In this document: piece after piece, positions 31,989-41,013 of the stretch
Layout: every line of letters starts with the position of its first letter
Position numbering within the stretch: position 1 is the first letter of the stretch
Source of the DNA: Thermoanaerobaculia bacterium
GTDB taxonomy: Bacteria > Acidobacteriota > Thermoanaerobaculia > Multivoradales > JAHEKO01
Assembly: GCA_947259195.1 (NCBI GenBank)
Contig: CAMYLC010000183.1
Location: 71,807-116,045 of the forward strand
Reading direction: 5' to 3'
DNA length: 44,239 nt
Made by a program: the position numbers and the translations under genes
The notes under the pieces: model-generated
Databases searched by the model: none
Told to the model about the DNA's origin: nothing
What the model saw: only the letters and a program-made list of their open reading frames with translations

Positions 31989-33560
31989 CTAGATGGGTAG
32001 GTTGCCATGTTTCTTGGGCGGCACGCTCTGGCGCTTGCAACCGAGCTGCCGCAAGGCACGAATGATCTCCGCCCTCGTGTGTCGCGGCTCGATAACGGCA
32101 TCGATGAATCCACGCTCGGCCGCGACGTAGGGATTGGAGAATTTCTCGCGATACTTGGACACCAGCTCGGAGCGCAGGTCCGCAGCGTTCTCGCCGGCCT
32201 TCTCGAGGTCGCGGCGAAAGAGGATGTTGACAGCTCCCTCTGGACCCATGACCGCAATCTCGGCTCCCGGGTAGGCAAGGTTGACGTCCGTGCGCAGATG
32301 CTTGCTGGACATGACGCAGTAGGCCCCGCCATAGGCCTTCCGGGTGATCACCGTAATCTTGGGCACCGTCGCCTCGGCGAAAGCGTAAAGCAGCTTGGCG
32401 CCATGCTTGATGATGCCCCCGAACTCCTGCTGGGTTCCGGGCAGGAACCCGGGCACGTCCTCGAACGTCACCAGGGGGATATTGAAGGCATCGCAGAAGC
32501 GAACGAAGCGGGCCCCCTTGAGAGAGGCATCAATGTCGAGGACTCCTGCCAGGTAGGCCGGCTGATTGGCGACGATTCCGACGCTCTGGTTGGCCAACCT
32601 ACCGAAACCGACTACCAGATTCTTGGCGTAGTCGGCTTGCACTTCGAGGAACCTCGCGTCGTCCACAACGGACGAGATGAGCCGCTTGATGTCGTACGGT
32701 CGGTTTGGGTCATCGGGGATGAGAGCGTCGAGGGATTCGTCCACCCGATCTGGGCTGTCGCTGCTCCTGCCGGGCGGCGGGTCTTCCAGGTTGTTGCTCG
32801 GCAGGAAGGAGAGAAGCTCACGAATGGCCAGCAGGCAAGCGGCATCGTTGGCAACCGTGAAATGGCAGACGCCGCTCTTCGTGGCGTGGGTCATGGCTCC
32901 GCCGAGCTCCTCTTTCGTAACCTCTTCGTGGGTCACCGTGCGAATCACGTCAGGCCCGGTCACGAACATGTAGGAGGTGTCTTGAACCATGAAGATGTAG
33001 TCCGTAATGGCGGGCGAGTAGACGGCTCCACCAGCACAAGGCCCCATGATGGCGCTGATTTGAGGGACGACTCCGGAGGCCAGGGTGTTGCGCAAGAAGA
33101 TGTCGGCATAGCCACCAAGAGAGGCCACCCCTTCCTGGATCCGAGCCCCACCGGAGTCATTGAGTCCGATGATCGGTGCACCGTTCTCCATCGCCAAATC
33201 CATGATCTTGCAGATCTTCAGCGCGTTGGTTTCGGAGAGGGAACCCCCGAATACCGTGAAATCCTGGGCGAACACATAGACCAGGCGGTTCTCGATGGTG
33301 CCGTAGCCGCAAACCACACCATCGCCGGGAACCCGCTGGTCCTGCATCTGGAAATCCTGGCAACGATGCATGACCAGTGCATCGACTTCGACGAACGAGC
33401 CGGAGTCCATTAGCAGCTCTATACGTTCGCGAGCCGTGAGCTTGCCAGCGGAGTGCTGTCGCTCGATGCGCTGCTCACCACCTCCCAATCTTGCCTTGGC
33501 CAGTTTCTCCTCGAGCTCCTGAAGCTTGCGACTGTGGGTACTCTGTTTCGTTTCAGCCAT
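31989..33560 (-). CDS. Acyl-CoA carboxylase carboxyltransferase, propionyl/methylmalonyl type
   Basis: The 523-residue protein is the carboxyltransferase (beta) component of a biotin-dependent acyl-CoA carboxylase or methylmalonyl-CoA decarboxylase. It has two crotonase-like halves. The first contains [35 protein letters not shown] and [12 protein letters not shown]. The second contains [38 protein letters not shown] and [17 protein letters not shown]. It resembles PccB/MmdA more than AccD, so propionyl-CoA is the likely substrate. The biotin carboxylase subunit is not adjacent. ATG 33560 is chosen. ATG 33593 is also possible. The open frame up to 34025 is not family-like. Confidence 0.92.
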   Translation of the reverse strand: MAETKQSTHSRKLQELEEKLAKARLGGGEQRIERQHSAGKLTARERIELLMDSGSFVEVDALVMHRCQDFQMQDQRVPGDGVVCGYGTIENRLVYVFAQDFTVFGGSLSETNALKICKIMDLAMENGAPIIGLNDSGGARIQEGVASLGGYADIFLRNTLASGVVPQISAIMGPCAGGAVYSPAITDYIFMVQDTSYMFVTGPDVIRTVTHEEVTKEELGGAMTHATKSGVCHFTVANDAACLLAIRELLSFLPSNNLEDPPPGRSSDSPDRVDESLDALIPDDPNRPYDIKRLISSVVDDARFLEVQADYAKNLVVGFGRLANQSVGIVANQPAYLAGVLDIDASLKGARFVRFCDAFNIPLVTFEDVPGFLPGTQQEFGGIIKHGAKLLYAFAEATVPKITVITRKAYGGAYCVMSSKHLRTDVNLAYPGAEIAVMGPEGAVNILFRRDLEKAGENAADLRSELVSKYREKFSNPYVAAERGFIDAVIEPRHTRAEIIRALRQLGCKRQSVPPKKHGNLPI

Positions 33561-33733
33561 CTTGTCGTCCGTCCTCGATTGGGCTTGGATCATCTCGCCC
33601 GGCTTTATCTTATCTACAGCGAAGCCGCAATTCAGACGACGACTTCGTCTTGCCGGAAGGCTCTGGCGCACGGCTTGGGGATCGGGGAAGCGACCGGTGA
33701 TTCCCAGGTGCACAGCTATGCGACAATTCGCAG

Positions 33734-35047
33734 GTGCCATTGTCTGGTCTCGACGCCACCGCTGTCGCCCGTTGTCTCTCACAGATGGCGGATCATGAAG
33801 ATGATCTGGCCGATGCTTACTTCGAGCGACTGGAAGAGGTGGAATACCCGGCTGCCGATGAGGAGCCGGGCATTCGGGTTCGCCGCGAGGAGGGTTTCGC
33901 AATCCGGCTGGTCCGGGGCGGGCGCACCTGGTTGGCGGCGCGTGACCAGATTGCCGCCACCGAGTTCGGTGAGGCGTTGCGGCAGGTGGCTCGCGCCCAG
34001 CCGTCGGCGCCCTACCCCGAACCAACGTTGGATCGGGCCCCGTTCCCTCTATTGGAAGACACGAGTCGCCTGGCTCGCTTCCCGACGCTTGTGACTCGTG
34101 CGATTCGCCGCCAGCTGGCGGCGTTCCCGATGCGCCTGAGAGTCAGACGGCATCGCCGTTGGATTCGCGTCATTGGGACTCAGTTGGCGCCCGAGCCACA
34201 ATCCGAGAGCTTCTACAGCTGCGACGCGGATCTGCCCTGGGGGCGGTTCGGAGTGCTGACACCCGACCTCTCGGCGGCCACGGTAGAAGGTCTGGCGACC
34301 AGCTTGACGACCCTCTTCCGGGCACAGGAGGCGCCCCGCGTCGAGCCCACCACATGCCGCGTGGTGCTTGGTCCCCATGCCGCCGCCGTGTTGCTACACG
34401 AGGTAGTAGCCCATGCCTTGGAGACCGATACCTTGATGTTGGGAGGGAGGGTCGAGTCGGCCCTGGGCCTGCAGCTCGGAGGCCCGCTGTTGAATGTCCT
34501 GGACGATCCTACCAACGCTCCCGAATCGGTACGCAGGAGCTCAGACGACGAGGGCATGATTGCGGCCCGCCGCTGGCTGCTCAGGGAAGGGGTGGTGGAA
34601 CAGCCGCTGGCCGATCTGTTTTCGGCTCGTCACTCGAAGGCGTTGACGCCAGGAGCGGCAAGACGCGGCAACCGACATCGGTCACCGGCGCCTCGTTCGA
34701 CCCATCTCGAGCTTCTACCGGATGAGTCTTCAATGGACGATCTGTTTGCAGAAGCCGATGGAGGCCTCTACTTTCCGGAGGTCTCCAGCGGTCGTCTCGA
34801 TCCACTGTCGGGTAGGTTCACCATCTCCCTGCCCTACGGGAAGAGAATCAAGGCAGGCTCGTTGGGAGAGCTCCTAGGTCCCTGCAGGTTGCGGGGTACG
34901 GTTTCCGGACTCTTGAGTGGTATCGATGCCGTTGGCCGAGATCTGGAGTCTGCGGGTGCTGGCTGGTGCGCCAAGAACGGGCTGAAGCTACCGGTGTGGG
35001 CTTCGTCCCCAGCGATTCGAATCGGGGCTGCGGAGGTGGAAAGTTGA
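33734..35047 (+). CDS. TldD-like metalloprotease subunit, divergent
   Basis: The 437-residue protein belongs to the TldD/PmbA family. The metal motif HExxxH is present as [13 protein letters not shown] (about residues 222-234). The third ligand, a C-terminal cysteine, is present in [20 protein letters not shown], matching the CGKxGQxxPV-type ending of TldD. An [11 protein letters not shown] segment stands where the family has DDGT. It is shorter than classical TldD (about 480) and diverged elsewhere. TldD/TldE act as heterodimeric peptidases that degrade small peptides and mature some modified peptides. The substrate here is unknown. The GTG at 33734 is chosen. ATG 33785 is a possible later start. 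Confidence 0.75.
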   Translation: MPLSGLDATAVARCLSQMADHEDDLADAYFERLEEVEYPAADEEPGIRVRREEGFAIRLVRGGRTWLAARDQIAATEFGEALRQVARAQPSAPYPEPTLDRAPFPLLEDTSRLARFPTLVTRAIRRQLAAFPMRLRVRRHRRWIRVIGTQLAPEPQSESFYSCDADLPWGRFGVLTPDLSAATVEGLATSLTTLFRAQEAPRVEPTTCRVVLGPHAAAVLLHEVVAHALETDTLMLGGRVESALGLQLGGPLLNVLDDPTNAPESVRRSSDDEGMIAARRWLLREGVVEQPLADLFSARHSKALTPGAARRGNRHRSPAPRSTHLELLPDESSMDDLFAEADGGLYFPEVSSGRLDPLSGRFTISLPYGKRIKAGSLGELLGPCRLRGTVSGLLSGIDAVGRDLESAGAGWCAKNGLKLPVWASSPAIRIGAAEVES

Positions 35048-36354
35048 CCAGCGAGTCGCTGGCCAGAAGCGTCGTCGACTCTCTCGTCGGACGCGGGCTG
35101 AACGACGTCGAGGTCTTCCTGAAATCAGGTCGGTCGCGCCGCTTCGAGATTGGCCCGCAGGGAAGAGTCGCCAGTTCGAGCCAGGAGGAGGGATGGGCGG
35201 TCCGGGCAGGCAGCGACAGGGCCTCCCTGTTTGTCGCCGGCACGGGCCGGCCGGCCTTGGATGGCCCCTGGCCGGACCCTGATGGGCTGCCACTTCGGCT
35301 ACCTCCCGCTGCACGGGTACCTCCGTGGAGGCCGCCGGCGGATCTCGAGGCGCCCCTGTCCGGAGAAACCGAGGCCATCAGGCTTCTGGAAGCCATCGAG
35401 AAGGGAGTCAGTAGCGAGCTGGCGGGGACCCGACTTCTGCGGGGCCTGCTGGACGAGGGCTCCAGCCAGACCAGCATTCTGAGCAGTCGAGGGATCGAAG
35501 AAACGTATCGGAGCCGGGCCGCTTCGCTCTTCGTGGAGATGGCAGGTCCCTGGCCTGGAGCCCAAACGGTAGGGATCGCCATGGCTCGTCGGGAGCTGCG
35601 GAGCTTCCACGCCCCGACAATTGCGCGTCGATTCGTCGATCGTCTCTTGCTGCAGGGGGAGGGTGAGTCACCCGAGCGCGACCGGGGTGAGTTCCTCCTC
35701 GGGCCGGCTCTGGGGGTGCGCCTGTTGGTGGCTCTGCTGCCGCTGACGGTAGGTGGTGGCAGTGGTGCGATGGTGAGAGCTTTGCGTGATCGCCAGGGTC
35801 GCATCGGAAGCGAGTTGCTGACAGTCGCGGATGACGGGAGGTACCGAGGAGGAGTCCTGGAGGCGCCGGTCGACGGCGAAGGACGCCCCACCGGCGAGTC
35901 GGTGGTCATAGGCTCAGGACGGTTTCACCAGTCACTGGTCGGTTGGAAAGAGGCTACGCGTTCCGACCTGGTGGCTTCCGGGTGTGTGCGGCGGGCCAGT
36001 TGGCGAGATCTGCCGAAGGTCGGCCCGTCGCATCTCTTTCTGGCCCCCAATCCAGAGGTGAAGGTGGCAACCCTGTTGACGGCGGTAGCTCGGGGCTACT
36101 ACCTGATCGATACCCAGGGCAACGGGCATTTCGACTTGGAGCAGGACAGGTTCCAGTTGCCGGTCTGTGGATTCGCCTTGCGCCAGGGCCGGGCTGCGGC
36201 GCCTCTCGCGGGGGCATGGCTCACGGGCAGCATCAGCTCTTGGCTGCGTGGGATTCAAGGGGTTGCACGAGATCTGGAGTTCGAGCCCTGGTCAGGGATG
36301 ATCGGATCTCCCACCACGCTGGTGACGGGACTGGAGTTGCGCCGCAGCCCGTGA
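35044..36354 (+). CDS. TldE/PmbA-like partner subunit, divergent
   Basis: The 436-residue protein resembles TldE (PmbA), the subunit that lacks the HExxxH motif. Family-like segments are the N-terminal SLARSVVDSLVGRGLNDVEV, the middle SRGIEETYRSRAASLFVEM, and the C-terminal GYYLIDTQGNGHFDLEQDRF and GVARDLEFEPWSGMIGSPT. It starts at a TTG (35044) that overlaps the tldD-like stop. GGAGGT lies 6 bases upstream, so this rare start is well supported. Overlap implies equal translation of the two subunits, as expected for a heterodimer. Confidence 0.75.
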   Translation: MTSESLARSVVDSLVGRGLNDVEVFLKSGRSRRFEIGPQGRVASSSQEEGWAVRAGSDRASLFVAGTGRPALDGPWPDPDGLPLRLPPAARVPPWRPPADLEAPLSGETEAIRLLEAIEKGVSSELAGTRLLRGLLDEGSSQTSILSSRGIEETYRSRAASLFVEMAGPWPGAQTVGIAMARRELRSFHAPTIARRFVDRLLLQGEGESPERDRGEFLLGPALGVRLLVALLPLTVGGGSGAMVRALRDRQGRIGSELLTVADDGRYRGGVLEAPVDGEGRPTGESVVIGSGRFHQSLVGWKEATRSDLVASGCVRRASWRDLPKVGPSHLFLAPNPEVKVATLLTAVARGYYLIDTQGNGHFDLEQDRFQLPVCGFALRQGRAAAPLAGAWLTGSISSWLRGIQGVARDLEFEPWSGMIGSPTTLVTGLELRRSP

Positions 36355-36408
36355 CCGAGCGAGCACTGTCTGCCTGGCTGAAAAGCTGTCTTTGGGAAAG
36401 GAGTGTTT

Positions 36409-36960
36409 TCACTCCGGCTTGGCTTTGAGTTTCAGCTCGCCGTCTTCGGACGTGATCCGGAATCGCACCTGGCCGCAGCCTGTCTTGCTGCGGATCTTGG
36501 CGGTCTGCTTCTCGAGGTAGACCTGAAAACTGTCGAAGTCGGTCTTCTTGCCCCGACCCGATCCTCCGTATAGATCGTCATACAGTGCCCGGACAGCTTT
36601 CTTGTCCGGTGACTCAGCGATCAAGATGCCTTGGCTGGTATCGATCTTCCTTTCCCTTGTAACAGTGGCTTCGCGCGCCCCCCCACCTTCCTCCTGTTCG
36701 CGGAGGCGACGATTGAACTGAACGCAGAGGGTGTTGAAACGGGCTTCCAAGGTGTTGAGCTGGAATCGCTGAGCTACGGTTCTGAGGCGCTCCATTCGAA
36801 GGAGGTGGATCTTCTTCTGAATGTTCTGGCGGAGTTGATCCGGAGGAGTGGCGAGGTTGCCGCTGAAGAAGCGCTCGAAATCGATCTTGAAGCGTTTCAG
36901 ATCTCGATCGAGCGTTTGCAGAGACTCGTCGTGCTGGGATGGAGCTTCGGGTTCGACCAT
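36409..36960 (-). CDS. MXAN_5187 C-terminal-domain-like protein
   Basis: The 183-residue protein has an N-terminal helical part rich in charged residues (LDRDLKRFKIDFERFFSGNL and QKKIHLLRMERLRTVAQRF), a Gly/Glu-rich break (EEGGGARE, about 90-98), and a C-terminal segment (about 115-183) with VRALYDDLYGGSGRGKK and the ending VRFRITSEDGELKLKAKPE. This ending is the pattern of the MXAN_5187 C-terminal domain found in myxobacteria and Acidobacteriota. Its function is not known to me. It diverges from selA with only 33 bases between start codons. Confidence 0.65.
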   Translation of the reverse strand: MVEPEAPSQHDESLQTLDRDLKRFKIDFERFFSGNLATPPDQLRQNIQKKIHLLRMERLRTVAQRFQLNTLEARFNTLCVQFNRRLREQEEGGGAREATVTRERKIDTSQGILIAESPDKKAVRALYDDLYGGSGRGKKTDFDSFQVYLEKQTAKIRSKTGCGQVRFRITSEDGELKLKAKPE

Positions 36961-36972
36961 GGAATTCCGGGC

Positions 36973-36978
36973 TAGAAT
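36973..36978 (+). promoter_or_regulatory. -10 box candidate for selA
   Basis: TAGAAT preceded by GGC lies 15 bases before the selA ATG. A transcript would start near 36985 and have a leader of about 9 bases. No convincing -35 is visible. Confidence 0.4.
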
Positions 36979-36993
36979 CGGCAGGGGCGTGAC

Positions 36994-38358
36994 ATGGTTA
37001 CGGAATCTTCAGATATACGACGACAACTCCCGTCAATCGACCGACTACTGGCAGACCCCAGGATCGAGTCTCTTGTCGCATTATACGGGAGAGAGTTGGT
37101 GCGCCGACAGGTGAGGCGAGGGATCGACACCCTCCGTCGGCGGCTTGCCGACGATCCGCCTACCAGTGAAGAAGGTCTGAAGAAACTCGTCGATGAGCTG
37201 ATTCAGCAGGTGGCAGCAGAATTACGCACGGGTGTCGGTTCGAAGCTGAGCCGGGTTCTCAATGCGACAGGGATCTTCCTCCATACAAACCTCGGGCGGG
37301 CGCCGCTACCTCGCGGTGTCGCTGCCCGGCTGCCGGCTCTTCTCGATGCCTATTGTGACCTCGAGCTCGACCTGGATTCGGGGCGTAGGAGCGAGAGGAA
37401 CCGGCGCGCCGAGCTCCTGTTGACGACGCTGACAGGGGCCGAGGCGGCGCTGGTGGCCAACAACAACGCCGGCGCCCTGGTACTGGTCTTGGCGACGCTG
37501 GCCAGGGATCGGGAAGTGGTGGTCTCCCGCGGCGAGTTGGTCGAGATCGGAGGATCCTTCCGAGTTCCCGATATTCTGCGCGCCGCTGGAGCCCGGCTGG
37601 TGGAGGTGGGTACCACCAACCGCACCCGGATCGAAGACTACGAGCAGGCTATAGGGCCGGAGACGGCCCTTCTCCTCAAGGTGCACCCCAGCAACTACCG
37701 CATTTCGGGCTTCGTAGCCAGCGCCGAAGCCGCCGGCCTGGTGACTCTGGCTCGAGGCCGCGGGCTGCCGTTGGCGATCGATGAAGGAAGCGGCCTGCTT
37801 CGACCGCACCCAGCTCCTCAGCTCCAGGGGCATGAGAGCGTCCAGGAGCTCATCGCCTTGGGTGCCGACCTGGTCTGTAGCAGTGGTGACAAGCTGCTCG
37901 GCGGACCTCAAGCCGGTTTGCTGGTCGGCAGCAAGGGGCTCATACAGAGCTGCCATCGACATCCTCTGTACCGGGCCTTGAGGCCGGACCGAGTTGCCTA
38001 CGCTTGCCTGGAGGCTGTGCTGCGCTGTCACCTTGCCGAGGGCGCGTTGCCCCTGAATCGACTTTGGGTAGAAAGGGCGGTGCATAGAAGCCGCCTGGAG
38101 GGACTGGCTCCGACCTGCGGAGCGGAAATCGTCGAAGCGGAGGCCTTCGTCGGTGGCGGTGCGGCTCCGGAGCGACCGATATCCGGAGAGGCGCTGGCCC
38201 TACCTGGAGACTCGGACCTTCTGTACCGGCTGCGCCTTGGAGATCCGCCGGTCGTAGGCTATATCCGAGAGGGTCGTCTGATCCTGGACCTCAGGACGGT
38301 TGATCCAGATGACGATGCTCTCTTGGCGACCGCGGTCACGGCGGCACTCGCCGGCTGA
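36994..38358 (+). CDS. selA: L-seryl-tRNA(Sec) selenium transferase
   Basis: SelA uses PLP to convert Ser-tRNA(Sec) to Sec-tRNA(Sec) with selenophosphate. The 454-residue protein has the family motifs RVLNATGIFLHTNLGRAPL, YCDLELDLDSGRRSERN, ALVANNNAGALVLVL, VSRGELVEIGGSFRVPDIL, EVGTTNRTRIEDYE and the PLP-lysine segment LVCSSGDKLLGGPQAGLLVG with Lys300. It implies that the organism makes selenoproteins. No selB, selC or selD is visible nearby, and no gene here shows an obvious in-frame TGA. Confidence 0.96.
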   Translation: MVTESSDIRRQLPSIDRLLADPRIESLVALYGRELVRRQVRRGIDTLRRRLADDPPTSEEGLKKLVDELIQQVAAELRTGVGSKLSRVLNATGIFLHTNLGRAPLPRGVAARLPALLDAYCDLELDLDSGRRSERNRRAELLLTTLTGAEAALVANNNAGALVLVLATLARDREVVVSRGELVEIGGSFRVPDILRAAGARLVEVGTTNRTRIEDYEQAIGPETALLLKVHPSNYRISGFVASAEAAGLVTLARGRGLPLAIDEGSGLLRPHPAPQLQGHESVQELIALGADLVCSSGDKLLGGPQAGLLVGSKGLIQSCHRHPLYRALRPDRVAYACLEAVLRCHLAEGALPLNRLWVERAVHRSRLEGLAPTCGAEIVEAEAFVGGGAAPERPISGEALALPGDSDLLYRLRLGDPPVVGYIREGRLILDLRTVDPDDDALLATAVTAALAG

Positions 38359-38402
38359 AGACAGGGTCAAATACCTCATACTTTCTGGTGTCCTGCGACG
38401 AG

Positions 38403-38408
38403 TAGAAT
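38403..38408 (+). promoter_or_regulatory. -10 box of a probably leaderless transcript (NtrC-type gene)
   Basis: TAGAAT ends 6 bases before the ATG at 38415, so transcription should begin at or next to the start codon. There is no ribosome binding site. No consensus -35 is visible. Confidence 0.45.
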
Positions 38409-38414
38409 CGAAGT

Positions 38415-39728
38415 ATGCCGTCGGCCCGAATTCTGGTGGTGGAGGATCGCCAATCACTCCGCCGTATGCTCGAGCGGGCCCTGCAGCAAGAGGGCTATGC
38501 AGTGACCGCTTGTGCAGATGGCGAGCAGGCGACCAGTGAGCTGGCGCAGGGCTCTTTCGAGCTCGTATTGACGGATCTCAAGCTCCCCGGGATGTCTGGG
38601 ATCGAGGTGTTACGAGCCTCGCGAGAGGCACACCCGCGGCTACCGGTGGTGGTCCTCACGGCTTTCGGCACCGTCGGAACTGCTGTGGAGGCGATGAAGC
38701 TCGGCGCGGCGGACTTCCTGGAAAAACCGGTCGAGATCGAGGATCTCTTTCAGTTGGTGGATTCGCTACTCGGGGAGGACGCGGAAAACTCGGTCTTTCG
38801 GCTACCAGGGGGTCCGACAATTGTCGGCCGGCATCCTACCGTGCGCGCGGCTCTGCGGCTTCTGGAGCGAGTGGCCAAGACTGACAGTACGGTGCTTCTC
38901 ACGGGCGAGAGCGGCACTGGGAAAGAGCTTTTCGCGCGCGCCCTGCATGGGCTCTCCTCGAGGAAGGACGGGCCCTTTGTGGGCGTCAACTGTGCCGCCA
39001 TTCCCGAGACCCTGCTGGAAAACGAACTGTTCGGCCACGAGAAGGGAGCCTTTACGGGTGCCCATCGGCGACAAACCGGTCGCTTCGAGGCGGCTCATGG
39101 CGGCACCTTGCTTCTGGACGAGATCGGAGAGCTGCCCCTGACCACCCAGAGCAAGGTCTTGCGTGTCCTGGAGGAGCGTACCTTCGAGCGAGTCGGCAGC
39201 TCACGGTCCCGCAAGGCCGACGTTCGACTTGTGGCAGCCACCAACCGAGATCTCCGCTCCATGGTCGAGGCCGGTGGGTTCAGAGACGACCTCTACTATC
39301 GTCTCGAGGTCTTCCCGATCGAGCTGCCATCGCTCAAGGATCGAGCCAGTGACATTCCGCTGCTTGCGACGCACCTGGTCGAGGAGATCGCAGCCAGGCA
39401 GGGCGTCGCGCCTCGAGCGTTGACCAAGGAGGCTGCGAGCCTACTCGAGAGCCACGATTGGCCGGGAAATGTCCGGCAGCTGGCGAACGTTCTCGAAAGG
39501 GCGATGATCGTCGGCGAGGGCCCCCGTCTCGAGGGTGCGGAGTTGAAGGCCCTGCTGTCAGCCGAAAGCGGCAGAAGCGAGCGACAGCGCATCTGTGACG
39601 CTCTCGAGCAAAGCAGCGGTGACAAGCACCGAGCTGCCCAGTACCTGGACATGAGCTACCGCACACTGCTGCGGCGGATCAAAGAACACGACCTGGCAGG
39701 CTATCCCGAGTATCGCAGCCGAGAGTGA
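38415..39728 (+). CDS. Sigma-54-dependent response regulator, NtrC type
   Basis: The 437-residue protein has a receiver domain (about 4-120, phosphoacceptor Asp54, acidic Glu10/Asp11 and Lys104), an AAA+ domain (about 135-360) and a Fis-type helix-turn-helix (about 395-430). The AAA+ part has Walker A GESGTGKE, the sigma-54 contact loop GAFTGA (211-216), Walker B LLLDEIGEL and the R-finger region. The C-terminus reads HRAAQYLDMSYRTLLRRIKEH. It activates sigma-54 promoters when phosphorylated. No histidine kinase is adjacent, so it is an orphan here. Confidence 0.95.
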   Translation: MPSARILVVEDRQSLRRMLERALQQEGYAVTACADGEQATSELAQGSFELVLTDLKLPGMSGIEVLRASREAHPRLPVVVLTAFGTVGTAVEAMKLGAADFLEKPVEIEDLFQLVDSLLGEDAENSVFRLPGGPTIVGRHPTVRAALRLLERVAKTDSTVLLTGESGTGKELFARALHGLSSRKDGPFVGVNCAAIPETLLENELFGHEKGAFTGAHRRQTGRFEAAHGGTLLLDEIGELPLTTQSKVLRVLEERTFERVGSSRSRKADVRLVAATNRDLRSMVEAGGFRDDLYYRLEVFPIELPSLKDRASDIPLLATHLVEEIAARQGVAPRALTKEAASLLESHDWPGNVRQLANVLERAMIVGEGPRLEGAELKALLSAESGRSERQRICDALEQSSGDKHRAAQYLDMSYRTLLRRIKEHDLAGYPEYRSRE

Positions 39729-39735
39729 CTGCCTC

Positions 39736-39744
39736 TGCTATATT
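39736..39744 (+). promoter_or_regulatory. Extended -10 promoter for the FecR-like gene
   Basis: TGC followed by TATATT (39739-39744) is a strong extended -10 box 40 bases before the GTG at 39784. No -35 is evident. It starts only 8 bases after the stop of the response regulator gene. Confidence 0.5.
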
Positions 39745-39783
39745 CCTGAAACCTCGTGATGTCTGAAATGAGGCTGCCGTCCG

Positions 39784-40992
39784 GTGACCGAAGAAAAGAA
39801 ACGACCCAAGAGCTACGACTGGTACACCATCTCTGGTGAGGCGATCAAGGGATGGGGCTTCGCCGTGATCGTCCTGGTCCTGGTTGCGGCCGGCTACCTG
39901 GGCTATCGGTTCGTCGAGGGCATGGTTCTGGAACGGGAAGTGGCGACCTTGATCCAGGAAGCCCAGGACCTGCTGCAGACAGTCAAAGAAGCCGGTGGTG
40001 TCGACAGCTATCGGGAAGAGTACGATCAGGCCATCGAGCATCTGGAGAAAGCGAAGGCCGCTCGCGCGAGAGGTGAGCTGAAAGAGGCCTACCGAAATGG
40101 CGAGCGAAGTCGAACCTTGCTGACCTCGATCCTGAGCGCCTTGCGTCTGCGAGGACCCGAGGGAGAAGCGATGTTCGTGGCCGTCGAGGGAGAAGTCGAG
40201 TTCCGTCGCGGGGAAAGAGGCCCATGGCAGAAGGCGCGCAGCCGGGTGTCGCTCAACGCCGGCGACTATGTCAAGACCTCGGCGGGTGGGTCGGCCGAAG
40301 TCATGACGGTAGATGGAACGCTCTATACGGTTCGTCCTGATACGGTGATCCTGGTCGGTCGGGCCCGGCCGGCACCGGGTGTGACCCGGCAACAAGCCAT
40401 CAACCTGGAATTCGGGTGGGTCAATCTGGGTACCGGGCAGAGTGGGAGCCGGGTCTCGACTCCTGGGGCGGAGGCTCGCCTGCGGGAGGAGACCTCGGCC
40501 CTGATCAGCTACAGCGAGGAAGAGGACGTCGGTCGTTTCGCGACCTATGAAGGCAGCATGGTGGTGGCCAGCGCTGATGGAACGAGTCGCGAAGTCGGGG
40601 CTCTCGAACAGGTCGTGCAGTCGCAGGGGACGCTGTCGAAGGCGGAGACGTTACCCATGTCTCCAGTCCTCATGGCTCCGGATGACGACTTCGAGATCTT
40701 TCTCGATGCCGCCGCGGAGCTGGTGCTCACCTGGGCGCCGGTGGCCGGGGCGGAGAGCTATGCCCTGCAGGTCGCTCCAAGCCGCTTCTTCGTGCGCAAT
40801 GTGATCGATGTGCACGACCGGAAGGAAACCACCGCCAAGGTCGGTCTGCAGGGACAAGGCACCTTCGTCTGGCGGGTAGCCGCAGTCGATGCCAATGGCG
40901 TGCAGAGCCCCTGGAGCGAGTTGCGGCGCTTCCGCGTCACGAATGCCGTCGGGGCTCAAACCTCTGGCCCCGGTCCGGCTGCTGGAAAGTGA
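39784..40992 (+). CDS. Membrane-anchored FecR-domain protein
   Basis: The 402-residue protein has a short cytoplasmic N-terminus, a membrane helix (about 22-46, GWGFAVIVLVLVAAGYLGYR), a charged helical region (about 50-115), a FecR domain (about 125-270) and a C-terminal fibronectin-III-like domain (about 300-390, ELVLTWAPVAGAESYALQVA and TFVWRVAAVDANGVQSPWSE). FecR domains are usually periplasmic sensors for iron-uptake sigma factors. In Acidobacteriota and Myxococcota they often occur without a sigma factor, as here. The start is GTG 39784. GAGG lies about 10 bases upstream. Confidence 0.75.
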   Translation: MTEEKKRPKSYDWYTISGEAIKGWGFAVIVLVLVAAGYLGYRFVEGMVLEREVATLIQEAQDLLQTVKEAGGVDSYREEYDQAIEHLEKAKAARARGELKEAYRNGERSRTLLTSILSALRLRGPEGEAMFVAVEGEVEFRRGERGPWQKARSRVSLNAGDYVKTSAGGSAEVMTVDGTLYTVRPDTVILVGRARPAPGVTRQQAINLEFGWVNLGTGQSGSRVSTPGAEARLREETSALISYSEEEDVGRFATYEGSMVVASADGTSREVGALEQVVQSQGTLSKAETLPMSPVLMAPDDDFEIFLDAAAELVLTWAPVAGAESYALQVAPSRFFVRNVIDVHDRKETTAKVGLQGQGTFVWRVAAVDANGVQSPWSELRRFRVTNAVGAQTSGPGPAAGK

Positions 40993-40995
40993 GCG

Positions 40996-41013
40996 AGGTC
41001 GTCTTCGCGACCT
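40996..41013. terminator. Hairpin in the convergent gap between the FecR-like and FxLYD-like genes
   Basis: AGGTCG, TCTTCG, CGACCT forms a 6-base stem with a 6-base loop that includes TTCG. It covers the 19-base gap between two converging stop codons. There is no T-run, so it may stabilise 3' ends instead of terminating by itself. Confidence 0.4.

Noticed and set aside
32007..33413. Long plus-strand frame of 468 codons
   Set aside because: It is antisense to the carboxyltransferase gene, whose protein has clear family motifs. Such shadows are common in GC-rich coding DNA.
33561..34025. N-terminal extension of the carboxyltransferase by 155 codons
   Set aside because: The extension is Arg/Pro-rich, lacks family similarity and overlaps the divergent TldD-like gene.
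34848..35909. Minus-strand frame of 353 codons across the TldD/TldE-like genes
   Set aside because: Low-complexity Ser/Arg/Pro composition and antisense to two recognisable genes.
36994..39728. A possible selenoprotein near selA
   Set aside because: All neighbouring reading frames are complete without an internal TGA, and none has a missing catalytic Cys position at a TGA codon.
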